From contig NZ_SPQM01000005.1 of the NCBI RefSeq assembly GCF_004570345.1, forward strand, positions 1-64,000: a DNA stretch of 64,000 nucleotides. The letters run 5' to 3'. The notes beneath the pieces are model-generated. The model searched no databases, was not told the DNA's origin, and saw nothing but the letters and a program-made list of their open reading frames with translations. Positions 36,036 to 43,379 of the stretch are shown piece after piece. Each line of letters starts with the position of its first letter. Within the stretch, counting starts at the first letter, position 1. Both the position numbers and the translations under genes were made by a program. This DNA is from Blastococcus sp. CT_GayMR20. Lineage in GTDB: Bacteria > Actinomycetota > Actinomycetes > Mycobacteriales > Geodermatophilaceae.

Positions 36036-36076
36036 GTGCCCTCCGCCGCGGACGGTCAGCTGCGCACAGCCGGCCG

Positions 36077-36092
36077 TGCTCCACGTGGAACA
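36077..36092. promoter_or_regulatory. parS-like site, one mismatch from a perfect 16-bp palindrome
   Basis: TGCTCCACGTGGAACA differs at one base from the full palindrome TGTTCCACGTGGAACA. It lies in the 89-bp gap upstream of the CMD-family gene. It is mirrored at 60606-60621. Confidence 0.45.
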
Positions 36093-36124
36093 TCTGCCCC
36101 GCGATTGCCGCTACCGTGCCCGCC

Positions 36125-36748
36125 ATGCCGGCTGACGAGCCGCTCGGCGAGCGCGGCTTCCTCGCCGTCGCCCCGCCGTCCTCTGCAGCGGACAAGCTGT
36201 TCGCCGGCGACCGGGACGACTTCGGCTTCGTCATGAACACCTCGCACGCCTGGGCTCACCAGCCCAGGGACCATGACGCGCTCGCGGCTCTCTGGACGCG
36301 GGCCGCCACCCGCGCCGGGCTCACGTTCCGTCAGCGCGGGATCCTGGTGGCCGCCTCGGCCGGCGCGCTGGGCGACCCGCACTGCTCGCTGGCATGGGGG
36401 ACGCGCCTGGCCGGTGAGGTCGACGACGAGACCGCCGCCGCGGTGCTCCGGGGGGACGACGCGGGGCTCGACGCCACCGACCGGGCGCTGGCGCGCTGGG
36501 CCCGCGCTCTGGCGCGTGATCCGAACACCACGCAGCCCGCCGACGTCCAGGCGCTGCGGGACGCCGGCTTCGACGAGGCGCAGATCGCCGCGCTCACGCT
36601 GTACGTCGCGCTGCGGATCGCCTTCTCCACCGTGAACGACGCCCTCGGCGCCCGGCCGAACCGGGAGCTGGTCGAGGCGGCGCCGCCCGCCGTCCGGGAT
36701 GCGGTCGGCTACGGCCGTCCGCCGGCCGATGGGGAGTCGGCCCCCTAG
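36125..36748 (+). CDS. Carboxymuconolactone decarboxylase (AhpD-like) family protein
   Basis: 207 residues from the ATG at 36125. The helical CMD fold is visible in 'LTFRQRGILVAASAGALGDPHCSLAWGTRLAGEVDD' (split by consensus, about residues 64-100) and 'FDEAQIAALTLYVALRIAFSTVNDALG'. Only one Cys is present where AhpD has a redox CxxC pair, so peroxidase activity of the AhpD type is doubtful. It resembles uncharacterised peroxidase-related proteins. Confidence 0.82.
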   Translation: MPADEPLGERGFLAVAPPSSAADKLFAGDRDDFGFVMNTSHAWAHQPRDHDALAALWTRAATRAGLTFRQRGILVAASAGALGDPHCSLAWGTRLAGEVDDETAAAVLRGDDAGLDATDRALARWARALARDPNTTQPADVQALRDAGFDEAQIAALTLYVALRIAFSTVNDALGARPNRELVEAAPPAVRDAVGYGRPPADGESAP

Positions 36749-36752
36749 ATGG

Positions 36753-37340
36753 TCACGGCCGGCCCGTCAGCCACGCGTGCAGGCCGGCGTCCTGCTGCCG
36801 GAGCGTGTCCAGGGCGTTCCGCAGGATCATGCGGACGGGCAGGCACTCGCCGCCCATGTAGTACCGGGGCAGACCCATCGGCTGGAAGTGGAAGCCGGAC
36901 GCGGTCATGTGCTCGAGCAGCCACTGCTCGAGCACCGCCACCCAGGCAGTGACGCCATCGTCAAGCGACAGCTGCAGCGCCGCCCGGTAGAGGTGCAGCC
37001 CGACGTCGGTGCCGCGGTGCGCCGCGGTGACCGCCAAGGTGCCCACCTCGGCGTACCGCTCGCCGGTGAGGATGCCGTGCGCCCCCGGGAACGGCGGGAA
37101 GTGAGCCACGGCGGGCACCGCACGGGGCCCCTCCGCCATCAGCCGCAGCACGCCGGCCGGCTCGCCGTCCCGCTCGGCGAGCAGCCAGCGCGACTGCCCG
37201 TCGAGGTGGGCGTACTCCTCGACGACCCGGGCCTCGCTGGCGGGCGTGAACCCCTCGGCCACGAAGACGTCGTGCTCGAGGGCGCGGGCGGTCCGCAGGT
37301 CGTCGGGGTCGGTGGCCAGGCGCACCTGGACGGCGGTCAC
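36753..37340 (-). CDS. GNAT family N-acetyltransferase beside arginine decarboxylase
   Basis: 195 residues from the GTG at 37340. The acetyl-CoA-binding region is 'YAEVGTLAVTAAHRGTDVGLHLYRAAL', preceded by 'ARALEHDVFVAEGFTP'. Its start overlaps the stop of the pyruvoyl arginine decarboxylase gene by 4 bp (GTGA), so the two are translationally coupled. Acetylation of agmatine or another polyamine is a reasonable hypothesis from that coupling but is not shown by the sequence. Confidence 0.83.
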   Translation of the reverse strand: MTAVQVRLATDPDDLRTARALEHDVFVAEGFTPASEARVVEEYAHLDGQSRWLLAERDGEPAGVLRLMAEGPRAVPAVAHFPPFPGAHGILTGERYAEVGTLAVTAAHRGTDVGLHLYRAALQLSLDDGVTAWVAVLEQWLLEHMTASGFHFQPMGLPRYYMGGECLPVRMILRNALDTLRQQDAGLHAWLTGRP

Positions 37341-37816
37341 CACGGCTGGCTCTGATAGGTCGCTGCGACCAGTGCCGAGACCGGGCGTCCCGTGCAGCGG
37401 CCACCGCGCAGGACGCTCCGCACGGGACCGAAGACCTCGGGCCGGTACTCCCGCATGGATCCGAGGCTGGCGTGGATGAGGTCCTCGACCTCGGCCTCGC
37501 TGGCGCCGTGGTGCTCCACGAACAGGCCACGGCGCCTGCCCTCGGGCTCCTGGATCCAGCCGATGCCGGCCCACGCCTCCTGGCCCACGGTGGTGGCGGT
37601 CTGCTCGGCGAGGACGACGTAGAGCCGGTCCCCCCACTCGGTACCGGTGAGGTCGGGCTGCTTCTGCACCACGTCGGCCCCGGGCGGGATGACGGAGGAC
37701 AGCGGGAGGAGGTTGACGTCGCCGATGCCGGCCTCGTAGAGCGCCGCGTCGAACGCGGCGAGCTGCGTGTCGGCGACACCGACCCCGGTCGAGATCCGGA
37801 TCTCGATGAGCGGCAT
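37337..37816 (-). CDS. Pyruvoyl-dependent arginine decarboxylase
   Basis: 159 residues from the ATG at 37816, with GGGGGAGAA upstream. The sequence 'NLLPLSSVIPPGADVV' (about 35-50) matches the self-cleavage site of the PvlArgDC family, where Ser41 would become the pyruvoyl group. Other family positions are 'EWGDRLYVVLAEQTA' and 'GIGWIQE'. The enzyme converts arginine to agmatine, the first step of one polyamine route. Coupled to a GNAT gene and directly next to the tRNA attachment scar of the integrated element, on the chromosomal side. Confidence 0.9.
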   Translation of the reverse strand: MPLIEIRISTGVGVADTQLAAFDAALYEAGIGDVNLLPLSSVIPPGADVVQKQPDLTGTEWGDRLYVVLAEQTATTVGQEAWAGIGWIQEPEGRRRGLFVEHHGASEAEVEDLIHASLGSMREYRPEVFGPVRSVLRGGRCTGRPVSALVAATYQSQPW

Positions 37817-37998
37817 GACTGTTCTCCCCCGTGCTGTGTGGTGACCTCCTCGTCGTCGAGCAAGTCGGGCTGGTCTCGTTCGTCCGACTGTCACACGGGG
37901 ACGCGACGCGACCAAGCAGGACGCCCCCCTTCTGGGGAGCACGACGCGGGTGTTGTGGGCACCGTCACCGGAAGGGCAGCGGGCGTGCAGGATGTGGG

Positions 37999-38041
37999 TG
38001 GAGACGAGGGGAATCGAACCCCTAACCCCCGCCTTGCAAAA
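37999..38041 (-). other. Attachment-site scar: 3' half of tRNA-Ala(TGC)
   Basis: Read on the reverse strand this begins at TTTTGCAAGG (anticodon TGC and 3' anticodon stem), then the T-arm AGGGGTTCGATTCCCCT and the acceptor strand CGTCTCC plus A. The acceptor strand has T at position 70, expected for the alanine G3-U70 identity pair. The 5' half of the tRNA is absent and replaced by unrelated sequence, the classical product of integration at a tRNA 3' end. The intact tRNA should lie at the other end of the element, outside this window. Confidence 0.82.
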
Positions 38042-38145
38042 TCGACCGAGGGGTGGTTTGGCGCGGTGGGCTGTGACTGGAAACCCCACTTGACCAGCAC
38101 TTTTGCCAAGGGTCGCTCGCGGCTGTGGTTGGCTGATTCTGGCCG

Positions 38146-38178
38146 TTTTGCGGACCATCTGCGGACTGTGTGCGGACT
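38146..38178. repeat. Three 11-bp iterons near the attachment site
   Basis: On the reverse strand AGTCCGCACAC, AGTCCGCAGAT and GGTCCGCAAAA follow each other with an exact 11-bp period, sharing the core GTCCGCA. One helical-turn spacing fits arm-type binding sites for an integrase or excisionase. Confidence 0.6.
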
Positions 38179-38239
38179 GGGGCCACCGCAGCAGTCGTCT
38201 CGGACACTGCCCGGACGACGGCAACCGCGCCCCACACCC

Positions 38240-38339
38240 GCAGGAGCCTCTCCGACTGCGCCGGCCGCCGGAAGGGCGCTGCGCGTCCCTTCGGGATGGG
38301 CCTTCGGCCCACCCTTCCCCCGGCGCTGCGCCGTCGGAG
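38240..38339. repeat. Structured dispersed repeat, copy 1
   Basis: About 100 bp sharing its first 45 bases almost exactly with 43049-43146, in the same orientation. The ends pair (CTCCGAC with GTCGGAG), an inner stem pairs GGAAGGG with CCCTTCC, and two tight hairpins with TTC loops (GTCCC/GGGAT and GGGCC/GGCCC) lie inside. The fold is cloverleaf-like. It could be a non-autonomous mobile repeat or a structured RNA. Confidence 0.6.
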
Positions 38340-38487
38340 TAGGGCGGGATATGGGAGGCGGGGTAGACCCTCGGGCTAACCACCCACGCCTTGATCTGCG
38401 AGGTCAGGTCCGGCGTCACCGATCAGGTGTCGTGGGTAGCGGGTCTCGAACCAGGACCGGTACAGCTGGTCGACGCCCTCCGGCTCG

Positions 38488-38691
38488 TCAGCCGAGAGAG
38501 CCCTGCAGCCAACTGAATGCGCTAACGACCTGCGCCATGCCGCTCAGCGCTTCGGTGCCCCCAGTCTTGTTGATCGAGTAGACGGTCAAACCGGCCAAGG
38601 TCATGAAGCCGCCGACGACCACCGTCAGGGCTACGACGTTCTTGCTGGTGATCACACGCTCACGCGTGACTTCAGAGGAAACAGACTGCAT
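38488..38691 (-). CDS. Small single-pass membrane protein
   Basis: 67 residues from the ATG at 38691, with GTGGAG upstream; longer in-frame starts up to 38748 lack a better ribosome site. One hydrophobic helix spans about residues 20-41 ('VVALTVVVGGFMTLAGLTVY'). The rest has no recognisable motif. It lies 237 bp downstream of the restriction gene on the same strand near the element end. The function is unknown; a phage- or element-encoded holin-like or immunity role cannot be tested from sequence. Confidence 0.5.
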   Translation of the reverse strand: MQSVSSEVTRERVITSKNVVALTVVVGGFMTLAGLTVYSINKTGGTEALSGMAQVVSAFSWLQGSLG

Positions 38692-38928
38692 GGCGAACTC
38701 CACAAGGGTGTGGCCGCGCCCCGGATCGCAGCACCTCATGGACAGCAAGCGTCTGCTTGGTTGAACAACCCCGGGGCTGACTCATATGCAGCCCGTGAGA
38801 CCCAACATTTAGGCCTACCGGGATGTACGTCCGGGGACGCACACCACGGCTAGGCGTGGGGTCGTTCGGGAGTGAGGGTAAGGCAGTCTCACCGTCACGG
38901 CAAGCAACCGTTACTTTGCGTTGCCTAG

Positions 38929-39969
38929 CTACGCGGAGGCTTCCTCTCGGCGTAACCGCGCCTCGCGGTGGAAATTCACTGGGCTGTTGTCGAGCACCCG
39001 GTTGACGATCGTAGGGAAGAAGACCTCTGGGGAGAGGTTCGGCGGTACGGCGTCGCGACGTAGCCCGACATGCGGGAGGTCCCGGAGCCGTTGATCCAGC
39101 TCATCTTCGGGCAGCGGGAGCGGCAGCGGCTCCTCCTCGGCGGAGGCGCTGGTCTGTACACCAGCTGAGACAAGAGGGTCTTCGTCGTCCTCGTCGCCGC
39201 CCGGCGGGGACGGCAATTCGTCCGACCAGTCAGGGATGACGAGGCAGACGGCGTCGTAAGCGTCGTCCTCGCGGCCGAGCTTGCCGAGAAGGTCGATGAT
39301 CCAGGCGGCAATGTCGGCGAACTGCGGCGTCAGCGCGGTCGAGCGCAGGCTGTAGAGAAACCCAAGTGCCGCTTGCGGGTGCCGACTGCGCAGGTTCTTG
39401 GCGTCGCCGTAGCTCTCTTCGACACGGTTGGCAGCGTTCTTGCCGAACGACGAGTCCATCCGCTTGGTCGAGATCATGATCTCGGGACCGGTGTTCCAGG
39501 CGGACATGACGACGTCGACCTGCTTGACGTAGTTCTTGCCGAGGATGTTCGCGTTCGCGCCGGTCTCGTTACTGTACGTCTTACCGGACTGCAGCATGGC
39601 ATCGAGCACGCGCAGCTGTTCACGAGTTGCTTCCCGCCGTAGCGCCACCAGAGTCGACGGCAGGATGCGTGGTGGATTTGCCCGGGGCCACACCAGATCG
39701 GGCTCGAAGCCGGCTCGGCGCAGCTCGTAGGCAGTCCAGACGTCAAGGGCTAACGCCGGCACACCGGACTGCGAGGCCGCTTGCAGCAGTAGCGGCACGC
39801 CCAGCAGCTGCTGGAGAACGTCGTAGTCGGGGTTGTAGCAGAGGGGACCCTCTTCGGACTCGCGGTTCCATGGGTTGCTGTAGTCCTGCAGCTCCCCGCC
39901 GATCGCCCGCTCAACGATCCGGTCGAACAGGGTCCAAGCCTCGGACTTGAGACTGCGTTCAGCAGCCAT
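38929..39969 (-). CDS. Probable type II restriction endonuclease
   Basis: 346 residues. The ATG shares one base with the methyltransferase stop (TGATG), so the two are translationally coupled. A PD-(D/E)xK-like arrangement is visible as 'QVDVVMSAWN' followed by 'PEIMISTKRMDSSFG': Asp152, Glu163 and Lys169 are candidates for the metal site. An acidic linker near 240-285 is followed by a conserved-looking C-terminus. The identity rests mainly on coupling to an adenine methyltransferase. Similarity to GTCGAC-type enzymes (SalI/XamI) is possible by gene sizes but is not established. Confidence 0.65.
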   Translation of the reverse strand: MAAERSLKSEAWTLFDRIVERAIGGELQDYSNPWNRESEEGPLCYNPDYDVLQQLLGVPLLLQAASQSGVPALALDVWTAYELRRAGFEPDLVWPRANPPRILPSTLVALRREATREQLRVLDAMLQSGKTYSNETGANANILGKNYVKQVDVVMSAWNTGPEIMISTKRMDSSFGKNAANRVEESYGDAKNLRSRHPQAALGFLYSLRSTALTPQFADIAAWIIDLLGKLGREDDAYDAVCLVIPDWSDELPSPPGGDEDDEDPLVSAGVQTSASAEEEPLPLPLPEDELDQRLRDLPHVGLRRDAVPPNLSPEVFFPTIVNRVLDNSPVNFHREARLRREEASA

Positions 39970-41708
39970 CAGAGACGCCGCAGCCTGTTGCTGTTGGCTC
40001 TCCGGCTGACTGTGTCCCCGTCACCGCGATGAACATGCGACGCACCACCTCTTGCGACGCGTCGGGCCGTCAGCTCCTCGTGTCCTTGGCGGAGGGCCTT
40101 CACCTCAGCCTCTGGTAGCCCGAGTTCACCAACGAGCAGCACCTCATCGACCGCGCGGGCCGCCGACACGACTTGACCGCTGGCCAGGAGGCGGACCAAC
40201 TGCGGCCGAAGTCTCCGTAGGGCCGTCTCGGCGGCTTTGGTCAGGGCGGGCGACGGCACGGGCAACAGGTCAGCTTCCTTGGGTTCCAGCTTGAGCATCC
40301 CGCCGCCGTAGGCGCGGCCAACCATCTCTGCGCCGAGCAGCGTCATGGAGTTCAAGGACGCCACCGGCAGCAGATCGCTGCCCAGCGCTCGGTGCTCCGG
40401 CTTCAGATAAACGCCGTGCACCGAGTTGAGATGGTGCGCCCGGGCCTTGTTGGCAGACAGCCGCGGCGTATCGGCGTTCATGTACGTCAGCAGCAGATCA
40501 GCCGGCTTCACCAGCGGCGTCCGCCACCACGGTTTTCTCACCTGGCACTTGTAGGCCTGATCAACCTCTCGCGCCTCGCCCTCTGCGATGTACGCCCACG
40601 CAGCCGCAGACGGCTCGCCAGCCGGTCGGAACAACCAGACTGCTGCGCCGGCGTCTCCCAACTCAGTGAGTGCAGCGCTGGTGAGGCTGAGGCCCCGCAG
40701 GTGTCGCGAGCCAGGGGGTGACAACCGCAGCAGGTCTGACTTGGACAGGCCAAGCTGAGCGGCGCGCGCTGGGCTCAAGGTGAAGTACTTGTTGTTGCCC
40801 GTGACCATGCCGAGCGTCGTGTCGCCCCAGGTCTCCAGCAGCGTGAAGGACTCAGTCGCCAGCAGCCCGGAATAGGCGCCGAGAGTCTCGCTGGTCAGCA
40901 GGCTGGCAGTCCACTTGCCGGCGGGCGGGATCGGCCGCCACAGCCGTGGCGTCGTCGTGTTCGCCAGGTCGTCGGCGTTCCTCGCCTGGAACAGCCGGAA
41001 GTGGTCGGTGGGGCCGTCGGCGTAACCATCAGCCAGAACCAGGACGACCTCTTCTAGTACCCCGGGAAAGACACGCTCGTCGAAGGCGACGAGGTCGACC
41101 TGCTCGAAATTCTGCAGCAGGAAGGTGCGCACCCCGGCCGCGTAGTTGACCGTCAAGAGTTCGGCCGGCAGCACCAAGCCGAGACGACCGCCGGGCTTCA
41201 AGAACTGTGCCGCATGCACCGTGAAGGCCGCCCAGGAGGACGCCAGGCCAGTCAGGGAGACGCCGCCGCGGAGCGCCGCGGCGCGGGATCGTGCCCGGCT
41301 CTCGCCGGAAAAGTCCTGGTAGCGGACGTAAGGCGGATTTCCGATCACCGCGTCGTACTGCCGCCCCGGATTGATCCCGAAGAAGTCTCCGACGGTGACG
41401 GTTGCCTCCACGCCAGCTGCTGTCAGCAGTTCCCGTGCTGCTTGGGCTGAGTCCTCGTGCAGTTCGACGCCGTCGAGGTGGGGGAGCAACGTCTGTCCGG
41501 TGCTGGTGGCCTCCAGAGCGGCCAGGCGATCGACCGCGGCGAGGAGGAACGCCGCCTCGCCGCACGAGGGTTCGAGCACACGGTCGTCGACGGAACGGAC
41601 CGCCCAGTCAGTGATGTAGCGCGCGAGCGGTTCCGGGGTAAAGAAGGCGCCCCGCGCCTTCCGAAGGGCCGCCGTATCAAGATCTGCAGAGGCCGACCGG
41701 AGTACCAC
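39969..41708 (-). CDS. DNA N6-adenine methyltransferase of a type II-like R-M system
   Basis: 579 residues from a GTG at 41708. Gamma-class N6-adenine motifs appear in order: motif X 'GAFFTPEPLARYITDWA' (19-35), motif I 'LEPSCGEAAFL' (45-55), and motif IV 'NPPY' (124-127), with 'KPGGRLGLVLPAELL' after it. The C-terminal half would hold the target-recognition domain. It protects element or host DNA from the coupled endonuclease. A 16-bp palindrome lies 12-27 bp upstream of the start, and no clear ribosome site is present, so the transcript may be leaderless and autoregulated. Confidence 0.9.
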   Translation of the reverse strand: MVLRSASADLDTAALRKARGAFFTPEPLARYITDWAVRSVDDRVLEPSCGEAAFLLAAVDRLAALEATSTGQTLLPHLDGVELHEDSAQAARELLTAAGVEATVTVGDFFGINPGRQYDAVIGNPPYVRYQDFSGESRARSRAAALRGGVSLTGLASSWAAFTVHAAQFLKPGGRLGLVLPAELLTVNYAAGVRTFLLQNFEQVDLVAFDERVFPGVLEEVVLVLADGYADGPTDHFRLFQARNADDLANTTTPRLWRPIPPAGKWTASLLTSETLGAYSGLLATESFTLLETWGDTTLGMVTGNNKYFTLSPARAAQLGLSKSDLLRLSPPGSRHLRGLSLTSAALTELGDAGAAVWLFRPAGEPSAAAWAYIAEGEAREVDQAYKCQVRKPWWRTPLVKPADLLLTYMNADTPRLSANKARAHHLNSVHGVYLKPEHRALGSDLLPVASLNSMTLLGAEMVGRAYGGGMLKLEPKEADLLPVPSPALTKAAETALRRLRPQLVRLLASGQVVSAARAVDEVLLVGELGLPEAEVKALRQGHEELTARRVARGGASHVHRGDGDTVSRRANSNRLRRL

Positions 41709-42076
41709 GGGGTGCAGTCTGACCCATGGGGGTCACAGAACTGGCGACCGGGAGGAAACCCGAGGTCAGCGAGTGGCGGACAACATCACCGGCGACGAGC
41801 GTCGAGCATCAGGCCTGAAGGGAAGGCGAAACGGACGCCGGCCGGGCCGCGGCGCAGGACGCTCTCGCCGGCGGCGGTTCCGGCTGGCGTCTGCCCCAGA
41901 AACTTCCAAGGCATCTCGCCCTCATGGCCGCCGACTGCCACTTCAGCCTGGGCCGGCAGGAGGCCTGACCCGAGCAGCGACTAGCTCAGCTGCCGCGGCC
42001 CTGCGGCAGCATTCAGGGCCCGCTCGACGACCGGCAGAGCGAGGGCCGTCCCACCCTGGTAACCGCGTTCGGGACG
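41709..42076. other. Intergenic region between methyltransferase and unknown 276-aa gene
   Basis: A 368-bp divergent promoter region. Apart from the palindrome at 41720-41735, no gene or clear motif is visible. Confidence 0.5.
41720..41735. promoter_or_regulatory. Palindrome at the methyltransferase promoter
   Basis: TGACCC and GGGTCA flank ATGG, starting 12 bp upstream of the methyltransferase GTG. The position fits an operator controlling restriction-modification expression. No separate C-protein gene is visible. Confidence 0.45.
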
Positions 42077-42907
42077 ATGAACGGCGTGACGAACATCCGT
42101 CTGGCCGTTGGCGCAGAGCTTCGCCTCATGTTCGACGAAGTGACAGCGGAGCCTGGGCCAGGCGCCCACCGTCTCGCGCTGCGCTACAAAGCCACCCCGG
42201 TGGGCCTTCCCGTGGGGTCGGTTGCGCTGATCTCCGGAGCGCTACGGCTCCAGCACTCGATGGGCTGGATCGGGGTGCTGCAATCCGATCAGCCGCTGCC
42301 AGTCAGCGCCGCAGCGTCCTACCCGCGCTCGGTGGTGCTCACCACGACAATTAACGACCAGCAACTGGCCGGCGTTGAGGCCGACCGCGATGGAGGCGAC
42401 CTGGAACTGCTCGTCGACCTGAACGTCGCCCTCGTCGGCGCCGCGACTCTGGACTACCCGGCCGCCGACGCGCAGGACTGGATCCGCGTCCGCGGCCCAA
42501 TCTGGGCCAGCCATGCCGAGCGCCTCGGCGCCCTAGTCACCGTGCCACTACTGGTGCCGCTGCCTCTCGGCGATCCGAACAGCCTGCGCGCACAGGCCGG
42601 CCGCCGGCTGCAAGCAGCGCTACGGGCGCTGACGGACGGCCGCGCCGAGGACGCAGTGCGCGACGCGCGGCTGGCTCTCGACCTATACGACCAGCTCGAC
42701 CCACCAGTTGCGTACGACGAACCGAGGACGGCACGGCAACGCGACCTGGCGCAACGATTCGCCGCGCTGCGCGCCGCGGTGCACTCCCTTGCCAGCGGTG
42801 CCCACCACGCCGACGCCATCACCGCCGACTTTCGCTACGACCGTCGCGACGCCTCCGCGGTCGTTGCCTGTGTCGCCGCCCTGTTACAACGGCACCCTTC
42901 TGCGTGA
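42077..42907 (+). CDS. Unknown 276-aa protein divergent from R-M genes
   Basis: 276 residues, ATG start. The N-terminal about 165 residues are beta-rich ('HRLALRYKATPVGLPVGSVALISGALRLQ', divided by consensus), the C-terminal about 100 residues helical ('RAQAGRRLQAALRALTDGRAEDAVRDARLALDLYDQL' region). No catalytic motif, signal peptide or membrane segment is visible. Its place next to restriction-modification genes suggests a defence accessory or cargo role, which is inference. Codon use remains GC-rich but less extreme than chromosomal neighbours. Confidence 0.72.
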   Translation: MNGVTNIRLAVGAELRLMFDEVTAEPGPGAHRLALRYKATPVGLPVGSVALISGALRLQHSMGWIGVLQSDQPLPVSAAASYPRSVVLTTTINDQQLAGVEADRDGGDLELLVDLNVALVGAATLDYPAADAQDWIRVRGPIWASHAERLGALVTVPLLVPLPLGDPNSLRAQAGRRLQAALRALTDGRAEDAVRDARLALDLYDQLDPPVAYDEPRTARQRDLAQRFAALRAAVHSLASGAHHADAITADFRYDRRDASAVVACVAALLQRHPSA

Positions 42908-43048
42908 GCGGTCGCTAGCGGATAGATGGTCCGAGGCGACCGCCGGTTCCCCAGGACGTACCGATATGGGGGCTGGTTCCGATCTCCCGGTCCCGCACCA
43001 TCGCTCGTCGCACGGGTCCCAAAATCGCGCAGCTGCCACCCCCACCTC

Positions 43049-43146
43049 GCAGGAGCCTCTCCGACTGCGCCGGCCGCCGGAAGGGCGCTGCGCATCCCTG
43101 CGGGATGGTCCTTCGGCCCACCCTTCCCAGCCCTGCACAGTCGGAG
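43049..43146. repeat. Structured dispersed repeat, copy 2
   Basis: Second copy of the repeat at 38240-38339. The outer stem is extended here to nine pairs (CTCCGACTG with CAGTCGGAG), and the first small hairpin is ATCCC/GGGAT instead of GTCCC/GGGAT, a change that keeps pairing. It lies in the 472-bp gap downstream of the 276-aa gene. Confidence 0.6.
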
Positions 43147-43179
43147 GGAGATGGTCATGGGGAAGCAGAGTGGACTCCG

Positions 43180-43368
43180 CTACCGGGACTTTCCACTCCC
43201 CTTCGAGGACTTTGGTTGTTGTAGGCGCAAGGGCGGAAGCTTGCTAGGAGTAGCGGGCTTCCGCGCGCTCGACGATGTGACCGCAAAGCGTCCCGAGGCC
43301 GAGGAACGCGACGCCTGGCCTGACGACGTAGGGGTGTACACCCGACCTGCGGTGGCGTTCTCGTTCAT
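43180..43368 (-). CDS. Possible small disordered basic protein downstream of proteasome-like gene
   Basis: 62 residues starting with ATG 11 bp after the stop of the proteasome-like gene, same strand, with GAGGCAGG upstream. The protein is rich in Ser, Thr, Lys, Arg and Pro, has no predicted helix or membrane segment, and ends in 'KGSGKSR'. Composition suggests intrinsic disorder. It could be a co-translated partner or substrate of the hydrolase, or a chance frame; the close spacing is the main support. Confidence 0.4.
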   Translation of the reverse strand: MNENATAGRVYTPTSSGQASRSSASGRFAVTSSSARKPATPSKLPPLRLQQPKSSKGSGKSR

Positions 43369-43379
43369 CTATGCCTGCC

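Larger units (their letters stand above)
38042..38487. other. Element terminus without genes: iterons and structured repeat
   Basis: No convincing gene lies between the tRNA scar and the small membrane protein gene. The stretch contains three 11-bp iterons (38146-38178), the first copy of a roughly 100-bp structured repeat (38240-38339) and a stretch before the small gene with no clear signal. This is where integrase and excisionase arm sites are expected. Confidence 0.6.
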
